Part shown: positions 1-9,600 of the stretch, piece by piece
Layout of the letters: every line of letters begins with the position of its first letter
How positions within the stretch are numbered: position 1 is the first letter of the stretch
Assembly (NCBI GenBank): GCA_900548385.1
Contig: URKJ01000002.1
Location: 62,001 to 126,000, forward strand
Origin: an uncultured bacterium
Lineage (GTDB): Bacteria > Verrucomicrobiota > Lentisphaeria > Victivallales > UBA1829
DNA length: 64,000 bases
Direction of reading: 5' to 3'
Position numbers and translations under genes: made by a program
The notes under the pieces: generated by a model
What the model was told of the DNA's origin: nothing
Seen by the model: the letters and a program-made list of their open reading frames with translations, nothing else
The model's database searches: none

Positions 1-3000
1 GCAGGAATTCCGGCACATGCTCTCCCAGCGCCTCCTGACCGATAATCAGCAGACGGCACTGTCCGGCGTCGTCCGGCGTTGCGACTTTGCGGAACGGGAA
101 ACCCGCTTTTCTCAGCATGGCTTCCGTCTTGCCGACTGGATCGTACAGTCCGGCGGAAACATTATGGAACTCCGGCGGAACGTGTTTCGGAAACACCTGA
201 AGCGCCAATTCATCCGTACCGTATGCGGTGCCGTTCCGGTAAATCTCCAACAGCAGTTTGCCTTCGGAACGCTTTGCGACCTCCGGCGCGGAAAGCCGGA
301 TCGGATGCTTCAGGATCCCGCCCGGACTGACCGTCGCGCTCTCTTCCCCCTGCGAAACAGTCTTTCCCTCCAGGCGGAACTCCCAGCGGAAACGGAGTTT
401 CTGGGGAGTCGTTCTGTCGTTGACCGCGACAATGCTTTTTTCAAATTTCTCGCCGGAGAAAAACGCGTGATCCTTGCTGGTAAAGTCATCCGTTCTGCCG
501 CCGAGAAACACCAGAAGCGGACGGAACGCTTCGCGCATCACATGATAAAGTCCCTCCGGGCGGGAGAAATCGGTCATCTGATCCGTATACCCCGGACGGT
601 CCGGCTTCGCTCCGGCGGTCTTGACCCGGTTATCCACTTTCGCCACCGCGCGGTGATTATACATGGAGCCATACGACCGGAACGCCTGATAAAGATCGTA
701 ACCATGCTGGAAATCTCCGAGCGCGGACATATCGTAGGCGCGCCATGCCCGGACCACATTCCGGTACATCAGTTCACAGACCGCGTTATAATTTGCGTTG
801 CGTGCCGCATAGGCGGAAAAAATCCCGTCCGACAGATACGGAACCGGACGGTTTTCCCGTGCGAACACGGAATCGCCGAAAAACCGCGCGGCATGTTCCG
901 CCGCCATGATCCTCCCGACCGGACCGTCAAAATATTCAAACTGACGCTGAAATGTAAAGTTCGACTCCACGACCATCAGCGGCTGTTTACGCTCCGACTC
1001 CGACCACTGCTTCGGCCAGTCCTCCTGTTCCTGAAGCGGTGTTCCCATCGACTGATAGTTCATGGAAGTGAAAATCTTTCCGGAATTGCCGCCCGCATGC
1101 TGAAACAGTTCCCTGCTCGGATCAAGCGACCGCATCAGCGTCTCCGCTACACGGGCGAAAGCACGAGCCCGGACCCGTTTCTGCGGAACATACGCGGTGT
1201 CGGTCAGTTTCGCCGGGTCCTGACACCACGGGTAATGGCAGGTGTTCATATCGGTGTACCACATCAGAATCGACGGGTAATTGCCGTAATGCTCCAGAAA
1301 ACGCTCCACCCATTCCCGGTACAGCGCCATATCCTCGCCCTCATACGGCGGCATCGGAAACAGATTGTAAAGTCCCTGCCGATCCGATTCCCGCAGATAA
1401 GGAACGAATCCGCGCTCGCTGTTCCTCTCCAGTGGATTGAAGCGAACCGTATTGTAATTCATCTCTTTGGCATGGGCGACGTATGCCGCCATTCCACGTT
1501 CGCTACCGTAAAACACACTCGTCCGTTCCACGGCGGGATGCGCCCACATCCGCAGACGCGTCTTCCTGCCGTTCAGACGGAACTCCCCGTTCTCCACCCA
1601 CATCTCGCGGAAACCGAAATCCGTATCCGGAAGCGCATCCGCTTTCTTTCCGTTGACGGTCAGTGAAACGGATTGCGTATACAGTTCCGGTTTCTCACAA
1701 TCCCAAAGAACGGGATCGCGCCAGTTCTCCCGGAACACCACACGCTGATCCGCCTCTCCCGTCAACGGAAACTGCCGGATAAAAACTTTGTCTCGTTCTC
1801 CCGGACGGTGATAGCGGAATTCAACCGCCCCCTCACCCTTTATGCCCTGCGGATTCCGGATCCGGGTGCGCATCTCCAGATGTTTCTTCCGGAACGACGG
1901 AAACGCAACTGCGTTTTTCAACGACACCGGAGACGGCGACGACTCCAGCCAGACGTCATCCAGCGCCAGCGCATGATGATCCCCGCGGTCCGGATAGATC
2001 TGCCAGAGCGCCACGATGGAACGGTCCAGAAAAACCGTCACAACGTTCTCTTTCTCCAGCCAGTCGGTCACGTCGATCCGGCGGGCATTGGGAACAACTT
2101 GAAGCGCGCGGAAATCCTGACGGAACGAATCCAGAAGTCTGCCGTTCAGATAGACGCGTCCGTAGTTTCCGTGCAGATTGCTGAAGTTCAGCCAGATGCG
2201 CGTTCCTTTCCACTCATCCGGCACGGTGAACGAACGCTGATACCATCCCGCCGTGTCGATCCGGCGCGGAGTCTCCTGAGGCGTAAGTTTGCCGTCTTTC
2301 TCATAATAATGGTGAAAATGCCGGGAACGCGGACTTCCAGGAACGCGCGAATAGAGCTGCCGGACCTCACGCAGAGGCGCATAGGAGTAATTCTCCGCAC
2401 GGAACATACGCCATACGCCATTCAGGGAGACACTGCAGCGAACGCCTCCGTGAGTCCGCCGTTCGGCATCTTCAAGGCTCCACAGCTTCCGTTCCAGCGG
2501 CGACGCCGTTTTCACATTCAGCAGCGCAAGGTCCTGCGCGGAAGGGATCTGCGCGGCGGGATCCAGCGTCACGCCGTCCGCCACTTCCACCGAGGTCAGC
2601 CTTTCCCATCCATCCGGCAGTTCAATGCGGCCCTGCGGTGCGTCGTCGAAACAGACCCGCATCCGTCCGCCTTCCGGTTCCAGCGTGAGCTTCAACGGTC
2701 GCGTCAAATCCAGAACATAGGGCGATTCCAGCACTTTCCCGCCCGCATTCAACGCGAGATTGCCGGAAGCCCCCATCGCGGTAACGGTCAGCGTCCGTTT
2801 TCCGCTTTTCAGCACAAGCAGCGGAGACGGTGCGGACAGACGTTTCGTCCGGAACCGGAGCACGGTCTCCATCCGTCCCCCATCCCGGCGGACGGAGTTC
2901 AGCGGCAGTTTCCGCAAACTCTGTTTTCTGCCGCCGATGGCTTCTGCAAGGACCTCGTCATCGGAGAGCTGACGGTCGTAAATCCGGAGGTCGTCATACG

Positions 3001-3643
3001 CGCCCCCGCCGACTTCAGCTTTGAAACGGTCCGATCCGGCTTTGCCGAGCCAGATGTTCAGAGCGGTTTTCAGACGGAAATCCGGCTTTTTCCATTTCTC
3101 CTCGGAACGCTTTCCGGCAGGACGCCCGTCAATGTAAACGGCGACTTCCCCTTTCGGAATGCTCCACGAAAACGCCAGATGAACCCATTTTCCCGCTTTC
3201 AGCGGATTTTTCACAATAACCTGCCGCTGATCCGGCGCGCAAACGCTCAGTTCCAGCCCTCCGGTATTCTTCGGCTTGATGAAATAAAACCGGAACTGTT
3301 CCGGCTTATATCCGTAAACAAGCCAGTGATCACCGGGCGCGGCGCCGTCCCATTCCGGCTTGAAAAAGAAAGAAACAGTCCCTTCCCGGCACTCCATTTC
3401 CGGAAGACGGTTCATATTCAGGGTTGTTGCCTGGTCATAAGCATACCGGCGGACTTCCAAAGCCCGTCCGTTCACGCCGTCCACATAACGCGGCTGACCG
3501 GAAATCTGCGCCGCATGATAGCGTTCCCCGCTCGGTCCGCTGATATCCGCCGTTCCATCCAGCGGAAGATACAACTGCGGAGCCGCCGAAGAAAGCAACG
3601 GCACACCGCAGGCCAGAACTATTTTCATGATACGATTCATCAT
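1..3643 (-). CDS. Secreted GH2-family hydrolase with N-terminal LamG domain (partial, C-terminus beyond left edge)
   Basis: Translating the minus strand gives an uninterrupted frame of about 1214 residues running off the left edge. The start (ATGATG) follows a strong AGGAGGAGG ribosome site. A signal peptide (MNRIMKIVLACGVPLLSSAA) is followed by a LamG/concanavalin-like domain (about 20-220), a GH2-type galactose-binding domain (about 420-560), an Ig-like domain and a TIM barrel from about 690. It is a clear paralogue of the 18575-23899 gene, sharing the segment HAGGNSGKIFTSMNYQS and a candidate nucleophile MVVES near residue 892. At the usual acid/base site (WSxGNE in GH2) it has WYTDMNT near residue 797, so the family Glu is missing. 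It is the third gene of a lacI-type regulator / pilin-like / hydrolase operon, 41 bp after the pilin-like gene. Role inferred: extracellular attack on a complex glycan; substrate unknown. Confidence 0.88.
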   Translation of the reverse strand, partial: MMNRIMKIVLACGVPLLSSAAPQLYLPLDGTADISGPSGERYHAAQISGQPRYVDGVNGRALEVRRYAYDQATTLNMNRLPEMECREGTVSFFFKPEWDGAAPGDHWLVYGYKPEQFRFYFIKPKNTGGLELSVCAPDQRQVIVKNPLKAGKWVHLAFSWSIPKGEVAVYIDGRPAGKRSEEKWKKPDFRLKTALNIWLGKAGSDRFKAEVGGGAYDDLRIYDRQLSDDEVLAEAIGGRKQSLRKLPLNSVRRDGGRMETVLRFRTKRLSAPSPLLVLKSGKRTLTVTAMGASGNLALNAGGKVLESPYVLDLTRPLKLTLEPEGGRMRVCFDDAPQGRIELPDGWERLTSVEVADGVTLDPAAQIPSAQDLALLNVKTASPLERKLWSLEDAERRTHGGVRCSVSLNGVWRMFRAENYSYAPLREVRQLYSRVPGSPRSRHFHHYYEKDGKLTPQETPRRIDTAGWYQRSFTVPDEWKGTRIWLNFSNLHGNYGRVYLNGRLLDSFRQDFRALQVVPNARRIDVTDWLEKENVVTVFLDRSIVALWQIYPDRGDHHALALDDVWLESSPSPVSLKNAVAFPSFRKKHLEMRTRIRNPQGIKGEGAVEFRYHRPGERDKVFIRQFPLTGEADQRVVFRENWRDPVLWDCEKPELYTQSVSLTVNGKKADALPDTDFGFREMWVENGEFRLNGRKTRLRMWAHPAVERTSVFYGSERGMAAYVAHAKEMNYNTVRFNPLERNSERGFVPYLRESDRQGLYNLFPMPPYEGEDMALYREWVERFLEHYGNYPSILMWYTDMNTCHYPWCQDPAKLTDTAYVPQKRVRARAFARVAETLMRSLDPSRELFQHAGGNSGKIFTSMNYQSMGTPLQEQEDWPKQWSESERKQPLMVVESNFTFQRQFEYFDGPVGRIMAAEHAARFFGDSVFARENRPVPYLSDGIFSAYAARNANYNAVCELMYRNVVRAWRAYDMSALGDFQHGYDLYQAFRSYGSMYNHRAVAKVDNRVKTAGAKPDRPGYTDQMTDFSRPEGLYHVMREAFRPLLVFLGGRTDDFTSKDHAFFSGEKFEKSIVAVNDRTTPQKLRFRWEFRLEGKTVSQGEESATVSPGGILKHPIRLSAPEVAKRSEGKLLLEIYRNGTAYGTDELALQVFPKHVPPEFHNVSAGLYDPVGKTEAMLRKAGFPFRKVATPDDAGQCRLLIIGQEALGEHVPEFL

Positions 3644-3684
3644 AAATCTCCTCCTCCTTATATCTTTGATCAGTGAACAATAAA

Positions 3685-4503
3685 TCAGCGTTTCTCTCTG
3701 CCGATCCAGAAACTGTTTGCACCCGGAGTATTGCTGACATAAGTGTCTGTCGGGCACTCCGCCAGAACCCGTTTTTCGCTGTAAGAGGCAACATGTCCGT
3801 CGCAGAACAGCATATTGCCGGTTCCGGAATGCGGAACATTGCCGTTAAACTTGTGCCAGTGCCAGCAACTGACGAATGGACTTGCCTGATAGATCTCCGC
3901 GACCAGAAGCGCTTTGCTCGGCGTATGAACCAGTTTCAGCGTTTTATAGCCAGCCTTTGCTTCTTCGGAATCCGCCGCGATTCCGTCTTTCAATCCGAAC
4001 CCGGTATTGTTCAGTTCCTTGTTCATTCCGTACCGGAACCGGTCGCCTTGGCTTCCGCCGTAAGGAAAATCATTTTTCCGGAACTGGGTCGGAACAACAG
4101 GACTCTTACACCAGAAGAACGAACTGCGCATCATCCCCTTGGTCTTTCCCTCCGTATTGGGATTCCCCGGGTTATCCATATTCGGATAGGTATTGAGATA
4201 AGAACCGAGCTTGGTGAACCAGCCGATATTCGCGGGATCGTCGGTAACACCCGCACCCGCATCGTAACCGTTGTAACAAAGCGGCAGAAACTGATCGTTA
4301 TCGTTGGCATACATGAAAAACGCGGTCCCGATCTGCTTCTCCCGGCTCCGGCAGTCTGCCGCACGCGCGGCTTCCCTCGCCTTGTTGAACGCCGGAAGAA
4401 TCATTCCGGCAAGAATTGCAATGATTGCAATTACGATGAGAAGTTCTATAAGAGAGAACTTCAACACCCTTTTAATCCGTTTATTGCTCCGTTTCATACT
4501 CAT
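3685..4503 (-). CDS. Pilin-like protein, FSLIELL N-terminus and H-x9-DG C-terminus (copy 1)
   Basis: A 272-residue protein of the prepilin-type N-terminal methylation family. A basic leader (KRSNKRIKRVLK) precedes FSLIELLIVIAIIAILAGM; Glu20 would be the +5 Glu of the mature protein, but position -1 is Lys15 instead of the Gly expected for prepilin peptidase. The C-terminal part holds HSGTGNMLFCDGH, the H-x9-DG motif of the 'prepilin-type processing-associated' family. Start at 4503 has AAAGGA eight bases upstream. It lies between a lacI-type regulator and the GH2 giant on the same strand, so all three are probably one transcript. Likely inner-membrane anchored pseudopilin; role in secretion or sensing for the neighbouring hydrolase is inference. 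Confidence 0.9.
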   Translation of the reverse strand: MSMKRSNKRIKRVLKFSLIELLIVIAIIAILAGMILPAFNKAREAARAADCRSREKQIGTAFFMYANDNDQFLPLCYNGYDAGAGVTDDPANIGWFTKLGSYLNTYPNMDNPGNPNTEGKTKGMMRSSFFWCKSPVVPTQFRKNDFPYGGSQGDRFRYGMNKELNNTGFGLKDGIAADSEEAKAGYKTLKLVHTPSKALLVAEIYQASPFVSCWHWHKFNGNVPHSGTGNMLFCDGHVASYSEKRVLAECPTDTYVSNTPGANSFWIGREKR

Positions 4504-4552
4504 TTTCCATTCCTTTCTCTTTTTCTGTTATATTTTTTTGAGACAATATGTT

Positions 4553-5500
4553 TCAGCAGTACCGCACAAACTCCGCCGGCGGCAGATAAATGACTTCCTC
4601 CCGCGGCAGGGTGGGCTGCTCCAGCCGGTCGACCAGCAGACGCACCCCGCGGCGCGCCTTCTCCGCGGTGCAGGTTCTGATCGCACCGATGATCTGCGGA
4701 CTTTCCCGCAGAATGCGGAATTCATCCACGCCGATGATCAGTTCCGGAAAATATCCGGGGATCGTTTCCAGACGGTTCAGCACATCATACAGAGTCATAC
4801 CGTTCAGCAGAATCGCGCTTGGCCGTTCCTCTTCAATATACCGGAGGATCTCCCCGCGTTCCTCCGCGGAATAATAAGTTTTATGAACGAGTTCGATTCC
4901 CGCCTGTTCCGCCGCAATGTCCAGTAAACGGTTCCACGGAAGCATGCGGTCAAAATAACCGAACATGCTCGTATGCCCGCGTTCCTTGAAACAGCGGCAG
5001 GCTTCCAGCAGAGCGGCGGAGATATCGCAGAGCAGGCTGACGGCATCCGGTTCCGGATAAGTGAAGCGGAGAACGGGAATCCCGTTTGCCCGCAAAAGCT
5101 CCCGTTGCGGCACATCGGCAATCGAAACGGCGGTCAACAGACCGTCGATCCGGTTCCGCATCAGGAAATCCAGCGCCTCCCCCTTCTCTTTGGACGAGTG
5201 TCTGGTAACGGCGATGATCGGAGAATAATCAAGCTGACGGGCGGCGTTCAGCACCTCCTCGGTCAGATGTCCGAAATAGCAGTCGGAAATGTTGCCGACC
5301 AGAAAACCGATGTTCCGACTCTTTCCGGTCCGCAGGGAACGCGCGAAACGGTTCGGGCGGTAATTCAACTTTTTGACCGCATCGCCGATCCGCTCCGCAG
5401 TCTCTCTGCTCATGCGTCCGGCTTTGCTTCCGCTCAGATAATAGGAAACCAGCGCTTTCGACACACCGGCTTCCCGTGCAATATCTTTCAAAGTTACCAT
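4553..5500 (-). CDS. LacI-family transcriptional regulator
   Basis: A 315-residue regulator. The N-terminal helix-turn-helix reads VTLKDIAREAGVSKALVSYYL, followed by the hinge region (RPNRFARSLRTGKS) and a periplasmic-binding-protein-like sensor domain (IGFLVGNISDCYFGHLTEEV onwards). ATG at 5500 is chosen because AAGGG lies six bases upstream; an in-frame GTG at 5506 is possible. It heads the pilin-like/GH2 operon and is divergent from the next pilin-like gene. A good promoter (5530-5558) and a palindrome with central CG (5514-5525) sit just upstream, so it probably represses its own operon until a sugar ligand binds. The ligand is unknown. Confidence 0.93.
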   Translation of the reverse strand: MVTLKDIAREAGVSKALVSYYLSGSKAGRMSRETAERIGDAVKKLNYRPNRFARSLRTGKSRNIGFLVGNISDCYFGHLTEEVLNAARQLDYSPIIAVTRHSSKEKGEALDFLMRNRIDGLLTAVSIADVPQRELLRANGIPVLRFTYPEPDAVSLLCDISAALLEACRCFKERGHTSMFGYFDRMLPWNRLLDIAAEQAGIELVHKTYYSAEERGEILRYIEEERPSAILLNGMTLYDVLNRLETIPGYFPELIIGVDEFRILRESPQIIGAIRTCTAEKARRGVRLLVDRLEQPTLPREEVIYLPPAEFVRYC

Positions 5501-5513
5501 TTTCACCCTTTGC

Positions 5514-5525
5514 TTAACCGTTTAA
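5514..5525. promoter_or_regulatory. Candidate LacI-type operator
   Basis: TTAACCGTTTAA is a 12-base palindrome with one mismatched pair and a central CG, the usual form of LacI-family operators. It lies between the -10 box (5530-5535) and the start codon of the lacI-type gene, about where transcription would begin, so binding there would block the promoter. Autoregulation is inferred. Confidence 0.5.
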
Positions 5526-5529
5526 CTAA

Positions 5530-5558
5530 ATTATACTATATATTCGCAGAAAAGTCAA
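5530..5558 (-). promoter_or_regulatory. Promoter of the lacI-type/pilin-like/GH2 operon
   Basis: On the minus strand TTGACT (5558-5553) is followed after 17 bases by TATAAT (5535-5530). This is a near-consensus sigma-70 promoter directed at the regulator gene. Confidence 0.75.
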
Positions 5559-5641
5559 GAGGGGAATTTTATTTTTCTTTTCAAAAAATCGGAAAAAAAT
5601 AATTTTTTTGAACTTTTTATCATTTTTCAAGAAAACAGGGA

Positions 5642-5670
5642 TTGACATTTCCACAGGATTGTACTATAAT
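5642..5670 (+). promoter_or_regulatory. Promoter of pilin-like copy 2 / hydrolase operon
   Basis: TTGACA (5642-5647), 17-base spacer, TATAAT (5665-5670): a perfect sigma-70 match. The same promoter and part of the downstream leader recur at 10865 and 14212. The leader of about 150 bases before the gene contains TTCCGG/CCGGAA arms (5731-5752 area) and an imperfect inverted repeat GAGCCGAT / ATTGGCTC (5765-5789 area) that could be an operator or RNA hairpin. The rest of 5501-5641 is AT-rich with no gene. Confidence 0.85.
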
Positions 5671-5828
5671 TAAAATGATGTGGAAAAATGTTTGGCAGAA
5701 AGTATCGCCTTGACAGGAAAAATTCCGGACGGATTCCACACCTTTCCGGAAGTAAAGTCCCGTTGAGCCGATTTCAAAAGTATTGGCTCTACAAATAAAA
5801 AAACAGACTGTTAAAAGGATTTGAAACG

Positions 5829-6626
5829 ATGAAAATGAAGGCTGAGAACGCAATATCCCATACACATTTTACCCTTGTAGAACTCCTGGTCGTAATTGCG
5901 GTGATTGCAATCCTTGCAAGCCTTCTTCTGCCGGCACTGAACTCGGCGAGAGAAAAAGCCCACTCCGTCTCCTGTACCAACAACCTGAAATCCCTGGGAC
6001 TGGCTTCCATACAATATTCCGGCGATTCCGAAGACTGGCTGGTCCCGAACTGGAACGGCGACGGAACGGAATACTCTGTCCAAAACGGCAAGGAACGAAC
6101 ATGGATCGGTCTGTTGTGCGGATTCGATAAAGAGGCCGGCACCAACTGGAAACTCTGGAGCAGACCGGGGCCTTACGGCATCGCATGGAGCTGCAACCCA
6201 AGTCCCTCCGGCAACGGTTCACCGCCTCCGCGAAGAGCCGGACAGTTTTCCTGTCCGGCAGATCCGACACTGCTGACGTGGGGAAGTTATCTGACGAATT
6301 ATCATATCAATCCTTACCTGCATGGAGGTGCCGTGAACAGCAATGACGACCGGCCCGGCAATACCAGAAAGATCACGCAGATTACCAGTCCGGCACAGGC
6401 GGTCAGCATGGCGGAGGGGCTGAGACCGTCGGCAATCTTCGTGTATGGCATGGACTACAACGGCAGCGGCTCCGGAAAGACGGTCAACTACACCCGTCAC
6501 ACCGGAACCGCCGGATATCTGCTCACAGACGGACACGTCGCCAGAATGAGCGAAGCCCGTGCTTTGAGTACGCACGGATACGATGGCACCGCCAACCGCA
6601 TTTTGAGAGCCGGTTTCCGTCCGTAA
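5829..6626 (+). CDS. Pilin-like protein with H-x9-DG motif (copy 2)
   Basis: A 265-residue protein with the N-terminal segment HTHFTLVELLVVIAVIAILA; Glu18 is the +5 Glu and the residue before Phe14 is His, not Gly. The C-terminus has HTGTAGYLLTDGH (H-x9-DG). AAAAGGA precedes the ATG. The stop is 42 bases before the 1127-residue hydrolase, so both are likely cotranscribed. The globular part differs strongly from copies 1, 3, 4 and 5, as expected if each copy is matched to its own hydrolase or ligand. Confidence 0.9.
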   Translation: MKMKAENAISHTHFTLVELLVVIAVIAILASLLLPALNSAREKAHSVSCTNNLKSLGLASIQYSGDSEDWLVPNWNGDGTEYSVQNGKERTWIGLLCGFDKEAGTNWKLWSRPGPYGIAWSCNPSPSGNGSPPPRRAGQFSCPADPTLLTWGSYLTNYHINPYLHGGAVNSNDDRPGNTRKITQITSPAQAVSMAEGLRPSAIFVYGMDYNGSGSGKTVNYTRHTGTAGYLLTDGHVARMSEARALSTHGYDGTANRILRAGFRP

Positions 6627-6668
6627 CACGGAAAAGAAAATTTTTCACCCCCCTTACAGGAGAAACAG

Positions 6669-9600
6669 ATGAAAGAAACAGCAACATTCCTGCTGTGCTG
6701 CGGAGCCGCTCTGCTGGCGACGGGCGGAACGATCAACAACAATTCCACCGCAGAGCTCGGAACCCTGAACGGTCCGGTTCCCGGTGTAAAATTCGAACAT
6801 ATACAGATCGCAAGAGATGTCACAAGGGCAAATCCGGAGCGAATCTATTATCCGGTCACGGTCAATGGTGGCAATCCCGGAAAATGCATGATGCTCCCCG
6901 GTTACAGGGGACTCCGCTCCTACCGTTTCTCCCTGGAAGATTTTTACATCCGCGAAGCCTGCGAAGTGGAAATCTCTTTCGACGCCAAAGCCGGAGCGAA
7001 CGAAGACGGCAAATACACGCCGAATCAGCTGTTCCGTGTGGATTTCCGCGCGAATACCGACGGAGACCGCGACAAATACTATCCGATGCTCAAGGGATTT
7101 ACGTTCCGTCCCTCGGACAAATGGCAGAGATTTTCCAAACGCTTCAAAATCAAGGGATATACGAATTTTTACAGCATCTGGGTCATGCCGGGCGCCGGGA
7201 AAAACGTCAACACGCTTTATCTGGACAACTTCCGCTTTGCCCGCGTCGGAGCTCCGACAAAACCGCAGGAGGAGTACTCCGTGACATTCGATAAAATCGA
7301 ATCGCTCTACCGCTCCGGAGAGCCGGTGAAAATGACTTTCCGCGCGCTTCTCGATACACAGGAGAAAGAGCTTCGGGGAACCATCGGCATCCGGTTCTTC
7401 CACGATGGAAAGCAAGTCGCCGAGCTCCCCGTTGCATTGACCCGTCAGACGGACGGCGTTTACGAGGGGACCGCTCTCTGGAAGCCGGATCTCCACGGAG
7501 CATTCGCCGTTTATTTGAATCTGAAAGGAAGAACGCCGGAACGGATCGGCGGAGATTTTGCGATCATTCATGATCCCGTCCAGCATCCGCGCTTCTCTCC
7601 CGGCTGGGCTTTGGGATCGAACACGGAGAACGGCATCCGGTTCTATGCCGTGGATGTTCTCGACACCACGTTCATCTGCCTCGCGGGAGGCGTTGAAAAG
7701 ACGTTCCGCGACATGCGGCTCAGCGGGCAGTCGATCGGCAGGGTCTGGGGACACTGGCGCGCGACCGAACCGGAACCGGGAAAATTCAGCAAAAATCCTC
7801 TCGACGACACAATCCGGATGATGAAGAAACACCGCATCGAACCGGTCTTCTGCCTGGTCGGCAGCTTCAATACCAGGCCGGACATACAACAGGTGCTCAA
7901 AAAAGGACAACACGGATTCCCCGCGCATCTGGCAAAGTGGCACACGGTCACAAAGGACAACCGGGACGCGGTGCTCATGATCCCCGTCAAAGGCGTCTAT
8001 GACCGCTATCTGGATTTTGTCCTGAACACCTGGAAAGACGATGTCAGAATATGGGAAATGAGCAACGAGCCGGGGCTCCTCATCCGTCCGCCGGACGGAC
8101 ATGCGAAATGGTTCATTGATCTCTGCAAATACACCTATGAGACGATCAAAAAGACACAGCCGGACTCCATCGTGCTCGGCAACGGCGTAACCGGAGACTT
8201 CGGCATGAACATCGTCGGCTGGTGCAATCAGCTGAACCGGGAAAATCCGGATTATGTGAACTGGCTCGACGGAGTTGCATTTCATCCCTATAACTGCGGG
8301 CTCGACTACATGAACGGCATGTACTTCCGCTACCGCGACGTCGTCCGTGACATTTCCAAAACACTGAAAGTCAAAAAGCCGCTCTGGAACACGGAAAACT
8401 ATTATCTTGCAACCGCTTACGGCAAACAGATCAATTATTACCTGAACAAGGAACGTTTCGGAGCAAATGAGGTCGCGCGTCAGTTCCTCGACGGATTCCT
8501 GAACGGAGTCAAGGCGACGATGGCAAATACGACGACCGCTTTCTACCGCCAGGTGAACGTGAACGGACTTGCGGCGCCGAACGACGTATTCGCCGCAACG
8601 AACGCGCTCTCCGTTCTGTTGAAAGAGATGGATAACGTCCGGGAGCTGCCGCTTTCCCAATGGGTCCGCGCCGGAATGTTCCTGAGCCGGGACGGAAAGA
8701 AGGCGCTCGGATTCCTTTACGATATGCGTCCGTCGGGCAGCACATGGATTCCCGGAAAGGCGGCGGCACAGGTGTTGGACATCTACGGCAATCCGGTCAA
8801 CCAAAAGGAATACACGCTCAAATTCGAACCGTATTACGTCACCGGAACTCCCGCCGGAGTCCGGGAACTGTTGGAAAAATCGCAATTCCGTCTGCAAAAC
8901 CCGGTGGAGGTCCGCGCACGCCGGTTCGGGGAGACAGTCTTTTTCGAAGGGAAAAATCTGACCGGACTCCCGATTGAAATCGAAGCGGAAACCGGTTCAC
9001 TGCCGGTAAGCTTCTCTTTCCGTCAGGATCCCCGGCTGAGCACGGTCGCGGTCGACGGCTTCAACGGTTCCCTGAAAAACATCCCCCTGATTCCGGATAC
9101 GCCGCAGTATCGTCTTCCCGCGAAACTCAAACTGGAAAACGGAAGCGCGATGAACGTCTCGTTCGACGGAAAGATGCTGATCGTCGAAGCGGAGGTTAAA
9201 GACCCGCAGGTCCGTCCGGGAAAAGTCTTTCACGAAGGCAGTTGTGTTGAACTGTTCATCGACGACCAACCGTTCCGCAATCTTGCACGGAATGCGGTAC
9301 ACCCGCTTCAGTTTTATGGAACGCCCGACGGCGGAAGAGGCGTTTTGAAAGGAGGGAAACGCCGGGATGTTCCCTTTGAATTCAAACAGGAAAAAACGCA
9401 GTCCGGCTGGCGCGCGGAATTCCGCATTCCGGTTCAAAAAGAGTATATCGGAATGGACCTGATCGTCACCCGCGGCGACGGCGAAAAAGAACGGATCAGC
9501 GGAATTCAGAGGGGTACTTCATACAAAGACCGCTTCCATTATCCGCTGTTCAAGCTCGGCTGGAGGGAGTTTCTGAAAAACGGATCCTTTGAACAGAGCC

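Noticed and set aside
17..3676. Long plus-strand open frames opposite the left-edge GH2 gene
   Set aside because: They are Arg/Pro-rich mirror frames without domains; the minus-strand frame is uninterrupted, begins with a signal peptide and matches the 18575-23899 protein.
6654..8897. Long minus-strand frame of 747 codons opposite the 1127-residue hydrolase
   Set aside because: No domain or ribosome site; the plus strand carries signal peptide, GH-A catalytic residues and binding domains.
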